Positions 1-8,250 of a DNA stretch of 64,000 bases are shown piece by piece. Position numbers and translations under genes: made by a program. The notes beneath the pieces are model-generated. The model searched no databases. It worked only from the letters and a program-made list of their open reading frames with translations, and had not been told where the DNA came from. Source of the DNA: Rudaeicoccus suwonensis (lineage in GTDB: Bacteria; Actinomycetota; Actinomycetes; Actinomycetales; Dermatophilaceae); the NCBI RefSeq assembly GCF_007829035.1, contig NZ_VIVQ01000003.1, forward strand, positions 186,001 to 250,000, written 5' to 3'. Position 1 is the first letter of the stretch. Every line of letters starts with the position of its first letter.

Positions 1-339
1 CGCGGCGGTGGTCAGGTCGCCGGCGACCTGGACGGCGAGCTCGCGCGTCGGCGCCACGGCAAGTGCCTGCGGCTTACCGGCAGCCGGCAGGTCGTCGAAG
101 GCGGCGTCTTTAGGCGAGACGCATCGGGCCAACATGGGCACGCCGAAGCCGAGCGTCTTGCCGGTGCCTGTCTTCGCTTGTCCGATGATGTCGTGGCCGC
201 CGAGGGCGACCGGCAGTGTCATGGCCTGGATCGGGAACGGGTGCTTGATGCCGGCGTCGGCGAGCGCGGCGACGATGTCGGCGTGGACGCCGAAATCCGC
301 GAAAGTGGGCTCGGCGGTGGTGATTTCGCTTTCAGACAT
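1..339 (-). CDS. DEAD-box RNA helicase, N-terminal part (runs off the window start)
   Basis: This is the first 113 residues of an ATP-dependent RNA helicase of the DEAD-box family, which remodels RNA duplexes and RNA-protein complexes in the cytoplasm. Translation from the ATG at 339 shows the Q motif (phenylalanine-glycine near residue 16 and PFPIQ at 34-38). The Walker A motif AKTGTGKT has its lysine at residue 61, and motif Ia PTREL lies near residue 98. The rest of the protein, including DEAD and the C-terminal RecA-like lobe, is outside the window. It is divergent from the ferritin-like gene, as rhlE (Rv3211) and Rv3210c are neighbours in mycobacteria. Family assignment is firm; the exact RhlE-type subgroup is inferred from gene order. 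Confidence 0.93.
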   Translation of the reverse strand, partial: MSESEITTAEPTFADFGVHADIVAALADAGIKHPFPIQAMTLPVALGGHDIIGQAKTGTGKTLGFGVPMLARCVSPKDAAFDDLPAAGKPQALAVAPTRELAVQVAGDLTTAA

Positions 340-523
340 GGGTGTGTGAGGTTTCCTTCACGACTCTGCGGACCGCGCTCGTGGCTGCGGATGACCGCTC
401 AGGTAGGGGAGCCGATCGGGTTTTTCGCGGGCGCTCTTGCGCCGAATTTCAGGTTCACTGCCGACCGGGCACCGAATGCTTGACGTCCCGAGTCTATCGC
501 GGGCTCGCGTTTGGGCGGACCGT

Positions 524-529
524 TACGAT
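524..529 (+). promoter_or_regulatory. Putative -10 element of a leaderless promoter
   Basis: TACGAT lies seven bases upstream of the ATG at 537. The transcript would begin at or next to the start codon. No Shine-Dalgarno sequence is visible before this ATG, which supports leaderless translation. No clear -35 box was seen. Confidence 0.4.
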
Positions 530-536
530 TTGGGCC

Positions 537-1271
537 ATGTCCGACGCTTCCGCACCACCTCCCGACGACCGGGTCGCACGGCACGGTGACCGCACCGAGG
601 CCGACCTGGCCGATCCGGAGTACCGCAAGGGCGCGATCGCGCTGCTGGCTGCGTTGGCATATGGCGAGCTGGTGAGCTTCTTCACGATCGTGCAGGAGGC
701 GACCTTTGCCCCGCGATCGCAGGACAAGGAGGCTCTTGCGCGGGTGGCGACCGTGGAATTCGGCCACTACGAGGGTCTGTCGGCACGACTGCGTGAACTG
801 GGCGCCGACCCCCACGAGGCGATGGAGCCGTTCACCCGGCCGATCGACGACTGGCACGGTCGGGCCCGTCCGTCGAACTGGCTGGAAGCGCTGATGAAGG
901 TCTATGCCGGCAACTCGATCGCGGTCGACTTCTACCGCGAGATCGCCGCGCTGGTCGACCCGCAGACCCGCGCTCTCGTCGTGCATGTGCTGTCCGATGG
1001 TGAGCAGGTCGAATTCGCGCGCTCGCAGTTGCAGGCGGCGATCGCCGCCGACGAGAAGGTCGCCGGTCGCCTCGCGCTGTGGGGGCGGCGGCTGGTCGGG
1101 GAAGCACTGTCGCAGGCGCAGCGCGTCGCTGCTGAGAACGACGACCTCACCAACATGCTCGTCGACGACGGCTCCGGCCACGGCCTCGACCTGGCGGAGC
1201 TCGTGCGACTGTTCGCCCGGATCACCGACCGGCATACCCGGCGGATGGAAGCTCTCGGGCTGTCTGCCTGA
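537..1271 (+). CDS. Ferritin-like fold protein (tRNA hydroxylase MiaE-like family)
   Basis: A 244-residue soluble protein, mostly alpha-helical. Glutamate and histidine residues are spaced as in four-helix di-iron proteins: GELVSFFTIVQEA near residue 45, VEFGHYEGL near 75, and DGEQVEFA near 160. It resembles the actinobacterial ferritin-like family related to the tRNA-modifying hydroxylase MiaE; the real substrate is unknown. The reading frame is open further upstream, but the ATG at 537 follows a good -10 element and the family begins about here. It is divergent from the helicase gene and ends at a hairpin terminator, so it is probably monocistronic. Homologous to Rv3210c by position. The fold call is good; any enzymatic role is inference. 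Confidence 0.8.
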   Translation: MSDASAPPPDDRVARHGDRTEADLADPEYRKGAIALLAALAYGELVSFFTIVQEATFAPRSQDKEALARVATVEFGHYEGLSARLRELGADPHEAMEPFTRPIDDWHGRARPSNWLEALMKVYAGNSIAVDFYREIAALVDPQTRALVVHVLSDGEQVEFARSQLQAAIAADEKVAGRLALWGRRLVGEALSQAQRVAAENDDLTNMLVDDGSGHGLDLAELVRLFARITDRHTRRMEALGLSA

Positions 1272-1282
1272 GCCCGACCGAT

Positions 1283-1315
1283 GAAGGTCCGTGTCCCACC
1301 GGTGCACGGACCTTC
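1283..1315 (+). terminator. Hairpin terminator after the ferritin-like gene
   Basis: An 11-bp perfect stem (GAAGGTCCGTG and its complement) encloses an 11-base loop, 12 bases after the stop codon. There is no long T run, only a T-containing stretch after the stem. Confidence 0.7.
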
Positions 1316-1363
1316 TGCCTCTTGGGGGTCTTGTGTGGCGTTCGGTATGCCGATCGCGGTCGG

Positions 1364-1627
1364 TCAGCGACGAACCTGTCTGCGCCCGGTCATGTTGCCG
1401 TAGAGCACGATCGCACCGGCGGCGACGATGACGGCGATGATCCAGGAGATCCACGGGTGGCCGTGCTTGAACGCGGCGCCGAAGATGATGCCGACGATGA
1501 GCGAAGAGACCACGCCGATGACGATCGTCATCAGGATCGAGATGTCCTGCTTGCCTGGCAAGATCAGTCGAGCGACCGCGCCGATGATGAGCCCGGCGAT
1601 GACCGAACCGATGATGGCACTAATCAT
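1364..1627 (-). CDS. GlsB/YeaQ/YmgE-family small membrane protein
   Basis: An 87-residue, very hydrophobic protein with three membrane segments, near residues 3-22, 29-50 and 58-77. A glycine-rich first helix (IIGSVIAGLIIGAVARLILPG) is typical of the transglycosylase-associated/GlsB family linked to general stress responses. The ATG at 1627 is preceded by AGGAG at good spacing on the minus strand; the longer open frame upstream lacks membrane-protein character and is not used. It converges with the ferritin-like gene. The molecular function of the family is unknown, so only the family name is claimed. Confidence 0.82.
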   Translation of the reverse strand: MISAIIGSVIAGLIIGAVARLILPGKQDISILMTIVIGVVSSLIVGIIFGAAFKHGHPWISWIIAVIVAAGAIVLYGNMTGRRQVRR

Positions 1628-1975
1628 GTCAATCTCCTTGTCCGGTCGCGGATGAGGGTGGAACCCGCGACCATGAGTTCTTGCTGAGAGTGTCTCGCTG
1701 CTGACTGTGCCCTCGCCAAAACGCCGCGGGCAACCGAAAAGCCGCGACGCGCCGGGCGATTGGCCAAAAAGCACCCCTCCGGGTGGGCGCGGCGGCATAC
1801 AGCACAGCGCTGTCGAAAACCCGGTGACCGAGGGGACGGACCCGGGGGAGAATCAGGGTGCACCCGCATGGAGCGGAGCCGGCGACGGTGCGAAAGTCGA
1901 CTCGCCATACTCCACACTGGCCGTAGGTTTCATCCGAACCGGCCCTTCGATCTTCGCTTCGGGGAGAGGAACGTC
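1628..1975. other. Intergenic region between the GlsB-like gene and the ABC exporter
   Basis: About 350 bases without a convincing gene; the open frames crossing it lack ribosome binding sites. It must contain the divergent promoters. A TAGGTT -10-like hexamer sits at 1923-1928 on the plus strand but has no well-spaced -35 box. A small hairpin (CACCC/GGGTG) is at about 1769-1782. Confidence 0.5.
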
Positions 1976-2788
1976 ATGTCGCACACCGCAGGAGGGCACG
2001 AGCCCGCCGGCACACCGGACAGCTCGGGCAGGCAGGTCGCCGCGTCTGCCGAGCATCTGATCAAGACGTACGGCAAGGGCGAGACCACGGTGCACGCACT
2101 GCGGGAGGTCACGATCGACTTCGCCGCCGGTGAGTTCACCGCGATCATGGGGCCGTCGGGTTCGGGCAAGTCGACGCTCATGCACTGCCTGGCCGGGCTC
2201 GACACCGCCACGAGCGGCACCGTCCGCATCGGCGACACCGAGCTCACGCGCTTGTCGGACAAACAGATGACCCGCCTGCGCCGCGACCGGGTGGGCTTCG
2301 TCTTCCAGGCGTTCAACCTGGTGCCGACGCTGACCGCCCGCGAGAACATCACGCTGCCGCTCGACATCGCCGGCCGCAAACCCGACAAGGAGTGGATGGC
2401 CACGGTCGTCGGTCGCCTGGGCCTTGAGGACCGCCTCGGCCACCGGCCCAGCGAACTGTCCGGTGGTCAGGTGCAACGTGTCGCGTGTGCCCGTGCCCTC
2501 GTCGGCCGGCCCGAGATCATCTTCGGTGACGAGCCGACCGGCAACCTGGACTCGCGGTCGTCGGGCGAAGTGTTGTCGATCCTGCGCACGTCGGTCGACG
2601 ACCTCGGCCAGACCGTCGTCATCGTCACCCACGACCCCCGTGCGGCGTCCTATGCGGACCGGGTGGTCTTCCTGGCCGACGGTCAGATCGTCAGCGACCA
2701 GCGCGGGCTGTCGAGCGACGACATCTTCGAATACATGAAGCACCTCGACAACGGTTCGCATGCCGGCGATCCCGACCAGGTGGGCTGA
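1976..2788 (+). CDS. ABC transporter ATP-binding protein, MacB/LolD type
   Basis: A 270-residue nucleotide-binding subunit of an ABC transporter. Walker A GPSGSGKST is at residues 59-67, the Q-loop is in VFQAFNLVPTLT, the signature is LSGGQ, and Walker B with the next glutamate is [12 protein letters not shown]; the H-loop is THD. The sequence following Walker B (DEPTGNLDS) is that of the MacB/LolD/FtsE branch, which works with FtsX-type permeases by transducing conformational change. The ATG at 1976 follows GGGGAGAGGA at ideal spacing. It is separated by three bases from the permease gene, so the two form an operon. The substrate is unknown; antibiotic, peptide or lipoprotein transport are all possible. 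Confidence 0.92.
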   Translation: MSHTAGGHEPAGTPDSSGRQVAASAEHLIKTYGKGETTVHALREVTIDFAAGEFTAIMGPSGSGKSTLMHCLAGLDTATSGTVRIGDTELTRLSDKQMTRLRRDRVGFVFQAFNLVPTLTARENITLPLDIAGRKPDKEWMATVVGRLGLEDRLGHRPSELSGGQVQRVACARALVGRPEIIFGDEPTGNLDSRSSGEVLSILRTSVDDLGQTVVIVTHDPRAASYADRVVFLADGQIVSDQRGLSSDDIFEYMKHLDNGSHAGDPDQVG

Positions 2789-2791
2789 ACC

Positions 2792-5368
2792 ATGGCCAAC
2801 GCGATGCGCAAGGTGTCCTTGCGCAATCTCGCCGCCCACAAGGTGCGACTGGCGCTGACGGTGCTGTCGGTGGTGCTCGGCACGTCCTTCGTGGCCGGAT
2901 CCATCATCTTCACCTCGACCATCTCGCAGTCGTTCAACAACATCTTCGACAAGGTCGCGATCGGCGTGGACACGCAGATCACCCCCAAGTCCGGAGCCGA
3001 GAGCGGCTTCGGTGGGGGCCAGACCCTGGGAGTGCCCGACTCGGTGCTGACCACGATCCAGCAGGATCGCGCGGCGCTCGGGGTCAACAAGATCGTCCCG
3101 ACATACAGCGCGGGGATCGTGCTCGCCGACGCCTCGGGCAAGGCGGTGCAGTCCGGGGGCGCGCCCAGCGTCGGCCAGAACTGGATACCGACCGCTGAGA
3201 GCCTCGACCCGGGCGGATCGACGATCATCGCCGGCGGTCAGGCGCCGTCCGCGCCCGATCAGGTGCTCATCAACAAGTCCGCCGCGGACAAGGCCGGCCT
3301 GCACGTGGGGTCGCACACCAAGGTCGTCGTCGAATCCGGCAATGCCACGCCGATGAACGTCGTGGTCGTCGGCATCGTGAAGATGGTCGGCGACACCTCG
3401 GGCTACACCTCGGTGTACTTCGACCAGTCCACGGCGCGCTCGCTGTTCAGCGACGGATCGCACGTCGCGAGCATCCAGATGTCCGCCGCGAGTGGTGTCT
3501 CACCGGACCAGCTCCGAGCGCGCATCGAGGCGAAGTTCCCCGGGCAATACACCGTGCAGACCGGTGACCAGGTGCGGCAGAAGGAGAAGGAGGCGGTCAA
3601 CCAGTTCCTGCAGATCTTCAACTACATCCTGCTGGCCTTCGCCGGGATCGGCCTGATCGTCGGCACCTTCATCATCTACAACACCTTCTCGATGATCGTC
3701 GCCCAGAGGGTGCGCGAGTTGGCGCTGTTGCGGGCGATCGGGTCGAGCCGTCGCCAGGTGACCAGGTCGGTGCTGCTCGAAGCGTTCGTCGTCGGTCTGA
3801 TCGGCTCGGTCGTCGGGCTGGTCATCGGCTGCGGTATCGCGGCCGGATTGCAGGCGCTGCTGTCGGCGCAGGGCTCCGGGTTGCCCACCGGGGGGCTGAC
3901 CGTCACCTGGGTGCCGATCGTGTCCTGCCTCGCGGTGGGCATCATCGTCACGATGATCAGCGCGTACGCCCCGGCGCGGCGGGCCTCCAAGGTGTCACCC
4001 GTCGAAGCGATGCGGGAAAGCCAGACCGACGGCGCTGCATCGCTGAAAATGCGGACGATCATCGGCGCGGTGCTCGGAGTGCTCGGCATCCTGGCGCTGG
4101 TGACCGGTGGGTCCGGCAAGGGTGGTGGACCGGCCGGGCTGGTCGGCCTTGGCGCGGTGTTGCTGATCCTCGCGGTGGTCTTCGCCGCGCCGGCGCTGTC
4201 GCGTCCCGTGGTCGGAGCCCTCGGCCTTGTGCTCGCCCGGCCGTTCGGCAAGCTCGGCCAGCTGGCGCGCACCAATGCCTCCCGCAATCCGCGGCGCACC
4301 GCCGCGACGGCGTTCGCCCTCACGTTGGGTCTGATGCTGGTCGCGGTCATCGGCACGCTCGGGTCGTCGTTCAAGGCGACCATCGACAAGGCCATCAGCA
4401 CCGATGTGACCGCCAACCTGATCCTGACCTCGTCCGGACAGACCGGTGGGCTTCCGTCGTCGGTCGCTGCGAATGTCGCCAAGGTCGACGGCGTCGGCCG
4501 GGTTGTGCAGCTGAGCAACGTCCCGGCCTACCTGGACGGCAGGCAGTATGTCGGCACGTCGCCGTCCGGCGACCTGTCGAAGGTGTTCAAACTGACCATG
4601 CTGCAAGGAAATTCGCAGATCGGCGGCAACTCGATGCTGGTGTCGGACAAGGAGCTGACGTCACACCGCTGGCACCTGGGGCAGACCGTGGACTTCACCA
4701 ACAAGTTCGGCGCCGATGCGCAGGTGCAGATCACCGGTGTCTACAAACAGAGCGCGCTCGCCGGGCCTTACCTGATGGGTGACGCGGCCTATCAGAAGCT
4801 CACGCCACCGCAGCTGCGAGTCGCCTTCGTCCTGCTCGTCGGCACCAAGCCTGGCGCCGACCAGGGCGCCGTGCAGAACAGCATCGAGGAAGCCACCAAG
4901 GACTACCTCACGGTCAAGGTGCAGACCCGCCAGGAGTACGCCAGCGCCCAGGCGTCGACGATCAACCAGATGCTGACGGTGCTCTACGGGATGCTTGGTC
5001 TGGCCCTGGTGATCGCTGTGCTCGGCATCATCAACACACTGGCGCTGTCCGTCGTCGAGCGCAAACGCGAAATCGGGATGTTGCGCGCCGTCGGCATGCT
5101 GCGCGGCCAGATCCGGCGGACGATCTATCTGGAGTCGATCCTCATCTCGATCTTCGGTGCGCTGCTCGGGATGGTCATCGGTGTCGCCATCGGGTACGCC
5201 CTCGTGCGGACCTTCCGCGAATGGCTGCCGAGCATCGAGGCCGTGGTGCCGTGGGGAACGATCGTGTTCACCCTCGTCGCGGCCGCGATCTGTGGACTGC
5301 TCGCCGCCCTGTGGCCCGCGGTGCGGGCAGCGCGCACCAAACCGCTGGAGGCCATCGCCGACCTGTGA
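2792..5368 (+). CDS. ABC transporter permease with two FtsX domains
   Basis: An 858-residue integral membrane protein. It starts with one membrane helix (near residues 15-38), then an extracytoplasmic domain to about 270, three helices (near 275-390), a central pair of hydrophobic stretches (near 420-480), another helix with an external domain (near 505-715), and three more helices to the end. FtsX-type motifs such as RVRELALLRAIGSSRRQV and KREIGMLRAVGMLRGQI appear in both halves, so the protein is an internal duplication, as is common for actinobacterial MacB-like exporters. It pairs with the ATPase three bases upstream. The operon ends at a strong bidirectional terminator. The transported substrate is not deducible. 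Confidence 0.92.
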   Translation: MANAMRKVSLRNLAAHKVRLALTVLSVVLGTSFVAGSIIFTSTISQSFNNIFDKVAIGVDTQITPKSGAESGFGGGQTLGVPDSVLTTIQQDRAALGVNKIVPTYSAGIVLADASGKAVQSGGAPSVGQNWIPTAESLDPGGSTIIAGGQAPSAPDQVLINKSAADKAGLHVGSHTKVVVESGNATPMNVVVVGIVKMVGDTSGYTSVYFDQSTARSLFSDGSHVASIQMSAASGVSPDQLRARIEAKFPGQYTVQTGDQVRQKEKEAVNQFLQIFNYILLAFAGIGLIVGTFIIYNTFSMIVAQRVRELALLRAIGSSRRQVTRSVLLEAFVVGLIGSVVGLVIGCGIAAGLQALLSAQGSGLPTGGLTVTWVPIVSCLAVGIIVTMISAYAPARRASKVSPVEAMRESQTDGAASLKMRTIIGAVLGVLGILALVTGGSGKGGGPAGLVGLGAVLLILAVVFAAPALSRPVVGALGLVLARPFGKLGQLARTNASRNPRRTAATAFALTLGLMLVAVIGTLGSSFKATIDKAISTDVTANLILTSSGQTGGLPSSVAANVAKVDGVGRVVQLSNVPAYLDGRQYVGTSPSGDLSKVFKLTMLQGNSQIGGNSMLVSDKELTSHRWHLGQTVDFTNKFGADAQVQITGVYKQSALAGPYLMGDAAYQKLTPPQLRVAFVLLVGTKPGADQGAVQNSIEEATKDYLTVKVQTRQEYASAQASTINQMLTVLYGMLGLALVIAVLGIINTLALSVVERKREIGMLRAVGMLRGQIRRTIYLESILISIFGALLGMVIGVAIGYALVRTFREWLPSIEAVVPWGTIVFTLVAAAICGLLAALWPAVRAARTKPLEAIADL

Positions 5369-5450
5369 CCGATCGCGTCCGGCCCGGGCAGGTATGCCGC
5401 GGCCCGGCGCGCCGGGCAGGCATCACGCGAACGGTCGTACTCGAACAGAC

Positions 5451-5502
5451 ATGACGAGAGCCCGCTCCCTGGCAGTAGCGCCGGGAGGCGGGCTCTCGTC
5501 AT
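5451..5502. terminator. Bidirectional terminator between convergent genes
   Basis: A 15-bp perfect stem (arms 5451-5465 and 5488-5502; right arm begins GCGGGCTCTCGTCAT) with a 22-base loop. It lies between the permease and the convergent DUF3107 gene. The arms contain CATGACG/CGTCATG-like ends that recur at other gene ends in the window. Confidence 0.85.
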
Positions 5503-5518
5503 ACGTGCTCGGCGTGTG

Positions 5519-5740
5519 TCAGCCGCCGAAGCCGACGCGGCCGCGTTGCTCGGAGCCGATGTCGATGTACGCCAGCGCCGTGGCGGGCACAACGACGGTG
5601 TGACCGCGCTCGTCGACCAGCATGAGCGGCTCGCCGCTGGTGAGCGACTGCGTCACCAGATCCTGCACCTGACGCGGCTCCTGGGTGGACTCGAACACAA
5701 CTTCACGGGCGACGTTCTGGACGCCGATCCTGACCTCCAC
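5519..5740 (-). CDS. DUF3107 small protein (TB9.4/Rv3208A-like)
   Basis: A 73-residue soluble protein beginning with a GTG at 5740 (VEVRIGVQNVAREVVFES), with AGGAG eight bases upstream. The sequence matches the short actinobacterial family DUF3107, including the N-terminal beta-strand, the serine/threonine-rich centre, and a C-terminal part ending in a glycine. Its biochemical role is unknown. It lies about 100 bases downstream of the TetR gene on the same strand, the same arrangement as Rv3208-Rv3208A in M. tuberculosis, so it may be co-transcribed with that regulator. The open frame extending further upstream is not supported because it overlaps the TetR coding sequence. Confidence 0.85.
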   Translation of the reverse strand: MEVRIGVQNVAREVVFESTQEPRQVQDLVTQSLTSGEPLMLVDERGHTVVVPATALAYIDIGSEQRGRVGFGG

Positions 5741-5840
5741 GGTTGGAGCTCCTTCTGCAAGGTAGAAATCTTGGACGGTCACATCATGCCGAGCGGCACG
5801 TGGACGTGTGCTGACAGCCGCAACGAGCCGGCGGGGTGGA

Positions 5841-6497
5841 TCATTCCTGAGCAGTCGCGGCTCCGAGTTCGCTCTCCGGGTGCAACGGGAAACCGGCCAG
5901 GCCACGCCACCCGAGAGTGACGACCAGACGCTCTGCCTCCTCGCGCGGCAACTGGTCACGCTGCTGCATCCAGTACCTCGCAACGACCTGCGCCATCCCG
6001 ACCATGGCGACGCCGAGCAGGTGACTCTGTTCAGGTGCCAGATCGGTGTCCTCGGCGATGACATCGGCCACGGCGCCCGCGCACTCGATACCCATGCGTT
6101 CGACGCGCTGGGCGACCGCGGGCTCGTTGATCAGGTCGGACTCGAACACCAGCCGGAAGGCGGCGTCCTCGCGCTCGACGAACGAGAAGAACGCGCCGAT
6201 GGCGGCGGCGACGCGATCAGGGTTGTCCGTGGTGGACTCCATCGCGGCCTGCACCTGTGCGGGCAGGTCGGAGGTGTGCTGATCGATGAGCGCGAGGTAA
6301 AGGTCGAGTTTGCCCGGAAAGTGCTGGTAGAGAACGGGTTTGCTGACGTGTGCGCGGTCGGCGATCTCGTCCATCGCCGCGGCGTGGTACCCCGATTCGA
6401 CGAAGACGGCTTGCGCGGCCTCCATCAGCTGGGCACGCCGCTCCGAACGCGGCAGCCTACCGCCCCGAGCCCCGTTGTCGGGCGTTGTGCTCACCAT
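5841..6497 (-). CDS. TetR-family transcriptional regulator (Rv3208-like)
   Basis: A 218-residue repressor-type protein. The N-terminal DNA-binding domain spans about residues 17-75, with the helix-turn-helix in MDEIADRAHVSKPVLYQHFPGK. The remaining all-helical part is the ligand/dimer domain. ATG at 6497 is preceded by AGGAGG. It is divergent from the MoeZ-like gene, with 71 bases between the two start codons, and upstream of the DUF3107 gene. By position and sequence it corresponds to Rv3208 of M. tuberculosis. Its ligand and targets are unknown; autoregulation and control of the divergent gene are reasonable inferences only. Confidence 0.9.
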   Translation of the reverse strand: MVSTTPDNGARGGRLPRSERRAQLMEAAQAVFVESGYHAAAMDEIADRAHVSKPVLYQHFPGKLDLYLALIDQHTSDLPAQVQAAMESTTDNPDRVAAAIGAFFSFVEREDAAFRLVFESDLINEPAVAQRVERMGIECAGAVADVIAEDTDLAPEQSHLLGVAMVGMAQVVARYWMQQRDQLPREEAERLVVTLGWRGLAGFPLHPESELGAATAQE

Positions 6498-6554
6498 GGC
6501 TCCTCCTTCTGACGACCGTTCATCCGGCCACCGCCGACCATCCTAGAGCGCGAC

Positions 6555-6560
6555 TACGCT
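6555..6560 (+). promoter_or_regulatory. Putative -10 element for the moeZ-like gene
   Basis: TACGCT lies eight bases before the GTG start at 6569, with no ribosome binding site between them. This suggests a leaderless transcript. Confidence 0.35.
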
Positions 6561-6568
6561 CGGGTAAC

Positions 6569-7747
6569 GTGAGTCCACAGCCACTTGTCCCTCCCGGCCC
6601 TGCGCTGACCGCCGCCGAGATCGGCCGGTATTCGCGCCATCTGCTGCTGCCGGAGGTCGGCCAGGACGGCCAGCGCAGGCTCGCTGCCGCGCGTGTGCTC
6701 GTGGTCGGAGCCGGCGGACTTGCCGCACCGGTCTTGTCGTATGCCGCTGCCGCGGGGGTCGGTCACCTCACCGTCGTCGACGACGACGCCGTCGACGTGA
6801 GCAACCTGCAGCGGCAGGTGATCCATCGCACGGCGGACGTGGGCGTGGCGAAGGTGCGATCGGCGGAGCGCGCTGTGCGCGAGTTGAATCCAGGTGTCGA
6901 GGTCGTCGGTGTCGCCGAGCGTGTCAGTGCCGACAACGCGCTGGAGTTGTTCGCCGATCACGACGTGATCGTTGACGCGACCGACAATTTCGCGACGCGC
7001 TATCTGGTCAACGACGCCTGCGTGTTGCTCGGGCTGCCCTTGGTGTGGGGAGCGATCCACCGGTTCGACGGGCAGGTCTCGGTGTGGTGGGCAGGTGAAG
7101 GCCCTTGCTATCGCTGCGTCTTCCCGGTGGCGCCGCCGGTGGGAGCCGTGCCCTCGTGCGCGGAGGCCGGTGTGCTGGGGTCGATCCCAGGAGTCATCGG
7201 CTCGACCCAGGCGACCGAGATCGTCAAGCTGATCCTGGGGATCGGTCGGCCGTTGACCGGCCGGATGCTGGTGCACGACGCGCTCGCGGGGGACTGGTCG
7301 TCGGTGCCCGTCGCCAGAGATCCGGACTGCCCGGTGTGCGGTGAACATCCGACGATCCGCTCACTCACCGACAGCGCTTCGTCCTGTATGTCGCAGGTTC
7401 CCTCGCCCGTCGCGCCGGCTCCGACCGTCACAGCACGTGAGCTCGCACGCCTGGTGGCCGTCGGCGAGCCGGTGCGCGTCGTCGATGTGCGCTCGGACGC
7501 CGAACGCTCGATAGCGGTGCTGCCCTTTGGTTCTCACGTCGAACTCAGTCGTTTGGAGGACGGAGGCGCTTTCTCCGACGTCACCGATCTCGCCGGCGAC
7601 GAGCCGGTGGTGTTCTACTGCAAGAGTGGAGTTCGCTCGGCGCGAGCAGTCCAATTGGCAGCTGGCAGAGGCATTTCCGCGCGATCGCTCGACGGCGGGA
7701 TCCTCGCGTGGATTGCCGACATCGACCCGAGTCTGACGGCGTACTGA
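6569..7747 (+). CDS. moeZ: Adenylyltransferase/sulfurtransferase MoeZ (MoeB-rhodanese fusion)
   Basis: A 392-residue fusion that activates the C-terminus of ubiquitin-like sulfur carriers (such as MoaD or CysO) by adenylation and loads sulfur onto them. The N-terminal ThiF/E1-like domain has the nucleotide-binding motif VLVVGAGGLAAPV near residue 45 and DATDNFATR near 140. Two zinc-binding cysteine pairs are present (CYRC near 180 and CPVC near 255). The C-terminal rhodanese domain (from about 290) carries the active-site loop CKSGVRS. The GTG at 6569 follows a -10 element directly; the longer frame upstream overlaps the divergent TetR gene and is rejected. Equivalent to Rv3206c by order. It serves molybdopterin and possibly cysteine or thio-cofactor synthesis. 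Confidence 0.93.
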   Translation: MSPQPLVPPGPALTAAEIGRYSRHLLLPEVGQDGQRRLAAARVLVVGAGGLAAPVLSYAAAAGVGHLTVVDDDAVDVSNLQRQVIHRTADVGVAKVRSAERAVRELNPGVEVVGVAERVSADNALELFADHDVIVDATDNFATRYLVNDACVLLGLPLVWGAIHRFDGQVSVWWAGEGPCYRCVFPVAPPVGAVPSCAEAGVLGSIPGVIGSTQATEIVKLILGIGRPLTGRMLVHDALAGDWSSVPVARDPDCPVCGEHPTIRSLTDSASSCMSQVPSPVAPAPTVTARELARLVAVGEPVRVVDVRSDAERSIAVLPFGSHVELSRLEDGGAFSDVTDLAGDEPVVFYCKSGVRSARAVQLAAGRGISARSLDGGILAWIADIDPSLTAY

Positions 7748-7753
7748 CCCACG

Positions 7754-8062
7754 ATGACTGTTCACGAGTTGCCCGACGCGGCCGAGGCGGTGCTCGCTCA
7801 GGTCGATCGGGTGCCACCCGGATGCGTCGTCACGTATGGCGACATCGCGGCGGTTCTGGGGATCGGTCCGCGTCAGGTCGGTGCGGTGTTGTCGGAATAC
7901 GGCTCGCTCGTGTGCTGGTGGCGGGTGTTGCGCGCCGACGGCCGACCGCCGCAGGGGCACGAGGATGCGGCGATGGCCGCGTATCGCGAGGAGGGCACTC
8001 CGCTGCGCGGTGCCTACCTCGACCGCGTCGACCTCGCACGTGCTCGATTCGCTTTGGGCTGA
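7754..8062 (+). CDS. Alkyltransferase-like protein (MGMT C-terminal fold)
   Basis: A 102-residue protein with the DNA-binding fold of O6-alkylguanine methyltransferases. VPPGCVVTYGDIAAVLG forms the helix-turn-helix region, and CWWRVLRADGRPP occupies the place of the usual active-site PCHR loop. The methyl-accepting cysteine in its normal PCHRV context is missing. It therefore belongs to the alkyltransferase-like (ATL) group, which flags O6-alkylguanine lesions for nucleotide excision repair rather than removing them directly. It follows the MoeZ-like gene by six bases and probably shares its transcript. A matching small MGMT-like gene (Rv3204) lies at the same place in mycobacteria. Confidence 0.85.
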   Translation: MTVHELPDAAEAVLAQVDRVPPGCVVTYGDIAAVLGIGPRQVGAVLSEYGSLVCWWRVLRADGRPPQGHEDAAMAAYREEGTPLRGAYLDRVDLARARFALG

Positions 8063-8203
8063 GGGCTTTTCGTCATACGTGGTGGCTCGCTTGGCGCCGC
8101 CTCGCCGTCTCGTTCTTCGGTGACCTGGCACCAGTGGTCGTTTTGGCGCTCGGGTAACGACAGGTCGTGCCAGGTCGCCCAGGGTTTTGAGGGGTGACGT
8201 GTC

Positions 8204-8237
8204 TATACTTCTCTGCAAATGTCAGACATTTGCAGAG
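8204..8237 (+). promoter_or_regulatory. Promoter with 27-bp perfect palindromic operator for the GntR gene
   Basis: A -10 hexamer TATACT (8204-8209) is followed directly by a palindrome with 13-base arms, CTCTGCAAATGTC at 8211-8223 and its exact complement at 8225-8237, around a single A. It covers the expected start of transcription and ends 13 bases before the ATG of the GntR regulator. The palindrome is AT-richer than its surroundings. The natural reading is an autoregulatory site for the regulator encoded just downstream; this is inference from placement. Confidence 0.8.
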
Positions 8238-8250
8238 AACTGGATTTGCG

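Noticed and set aside
399-1454. A 351-residue open frame on the minus strand opposite the ferritin-like gene
   Set aside because: It is antisense to a gene with recognisable family sequence, is arginine/histidine-rich as expected for a shadow in GC-rich DNA, and has no ribosome binding site.
1853-3463. A 536-residue open frame on the minus strand across the ABC exporter genes
   Set aside because: Antisense to the ATPase and permease, with low-complexity Arg/Gly/Val composition and no recognisable domain.
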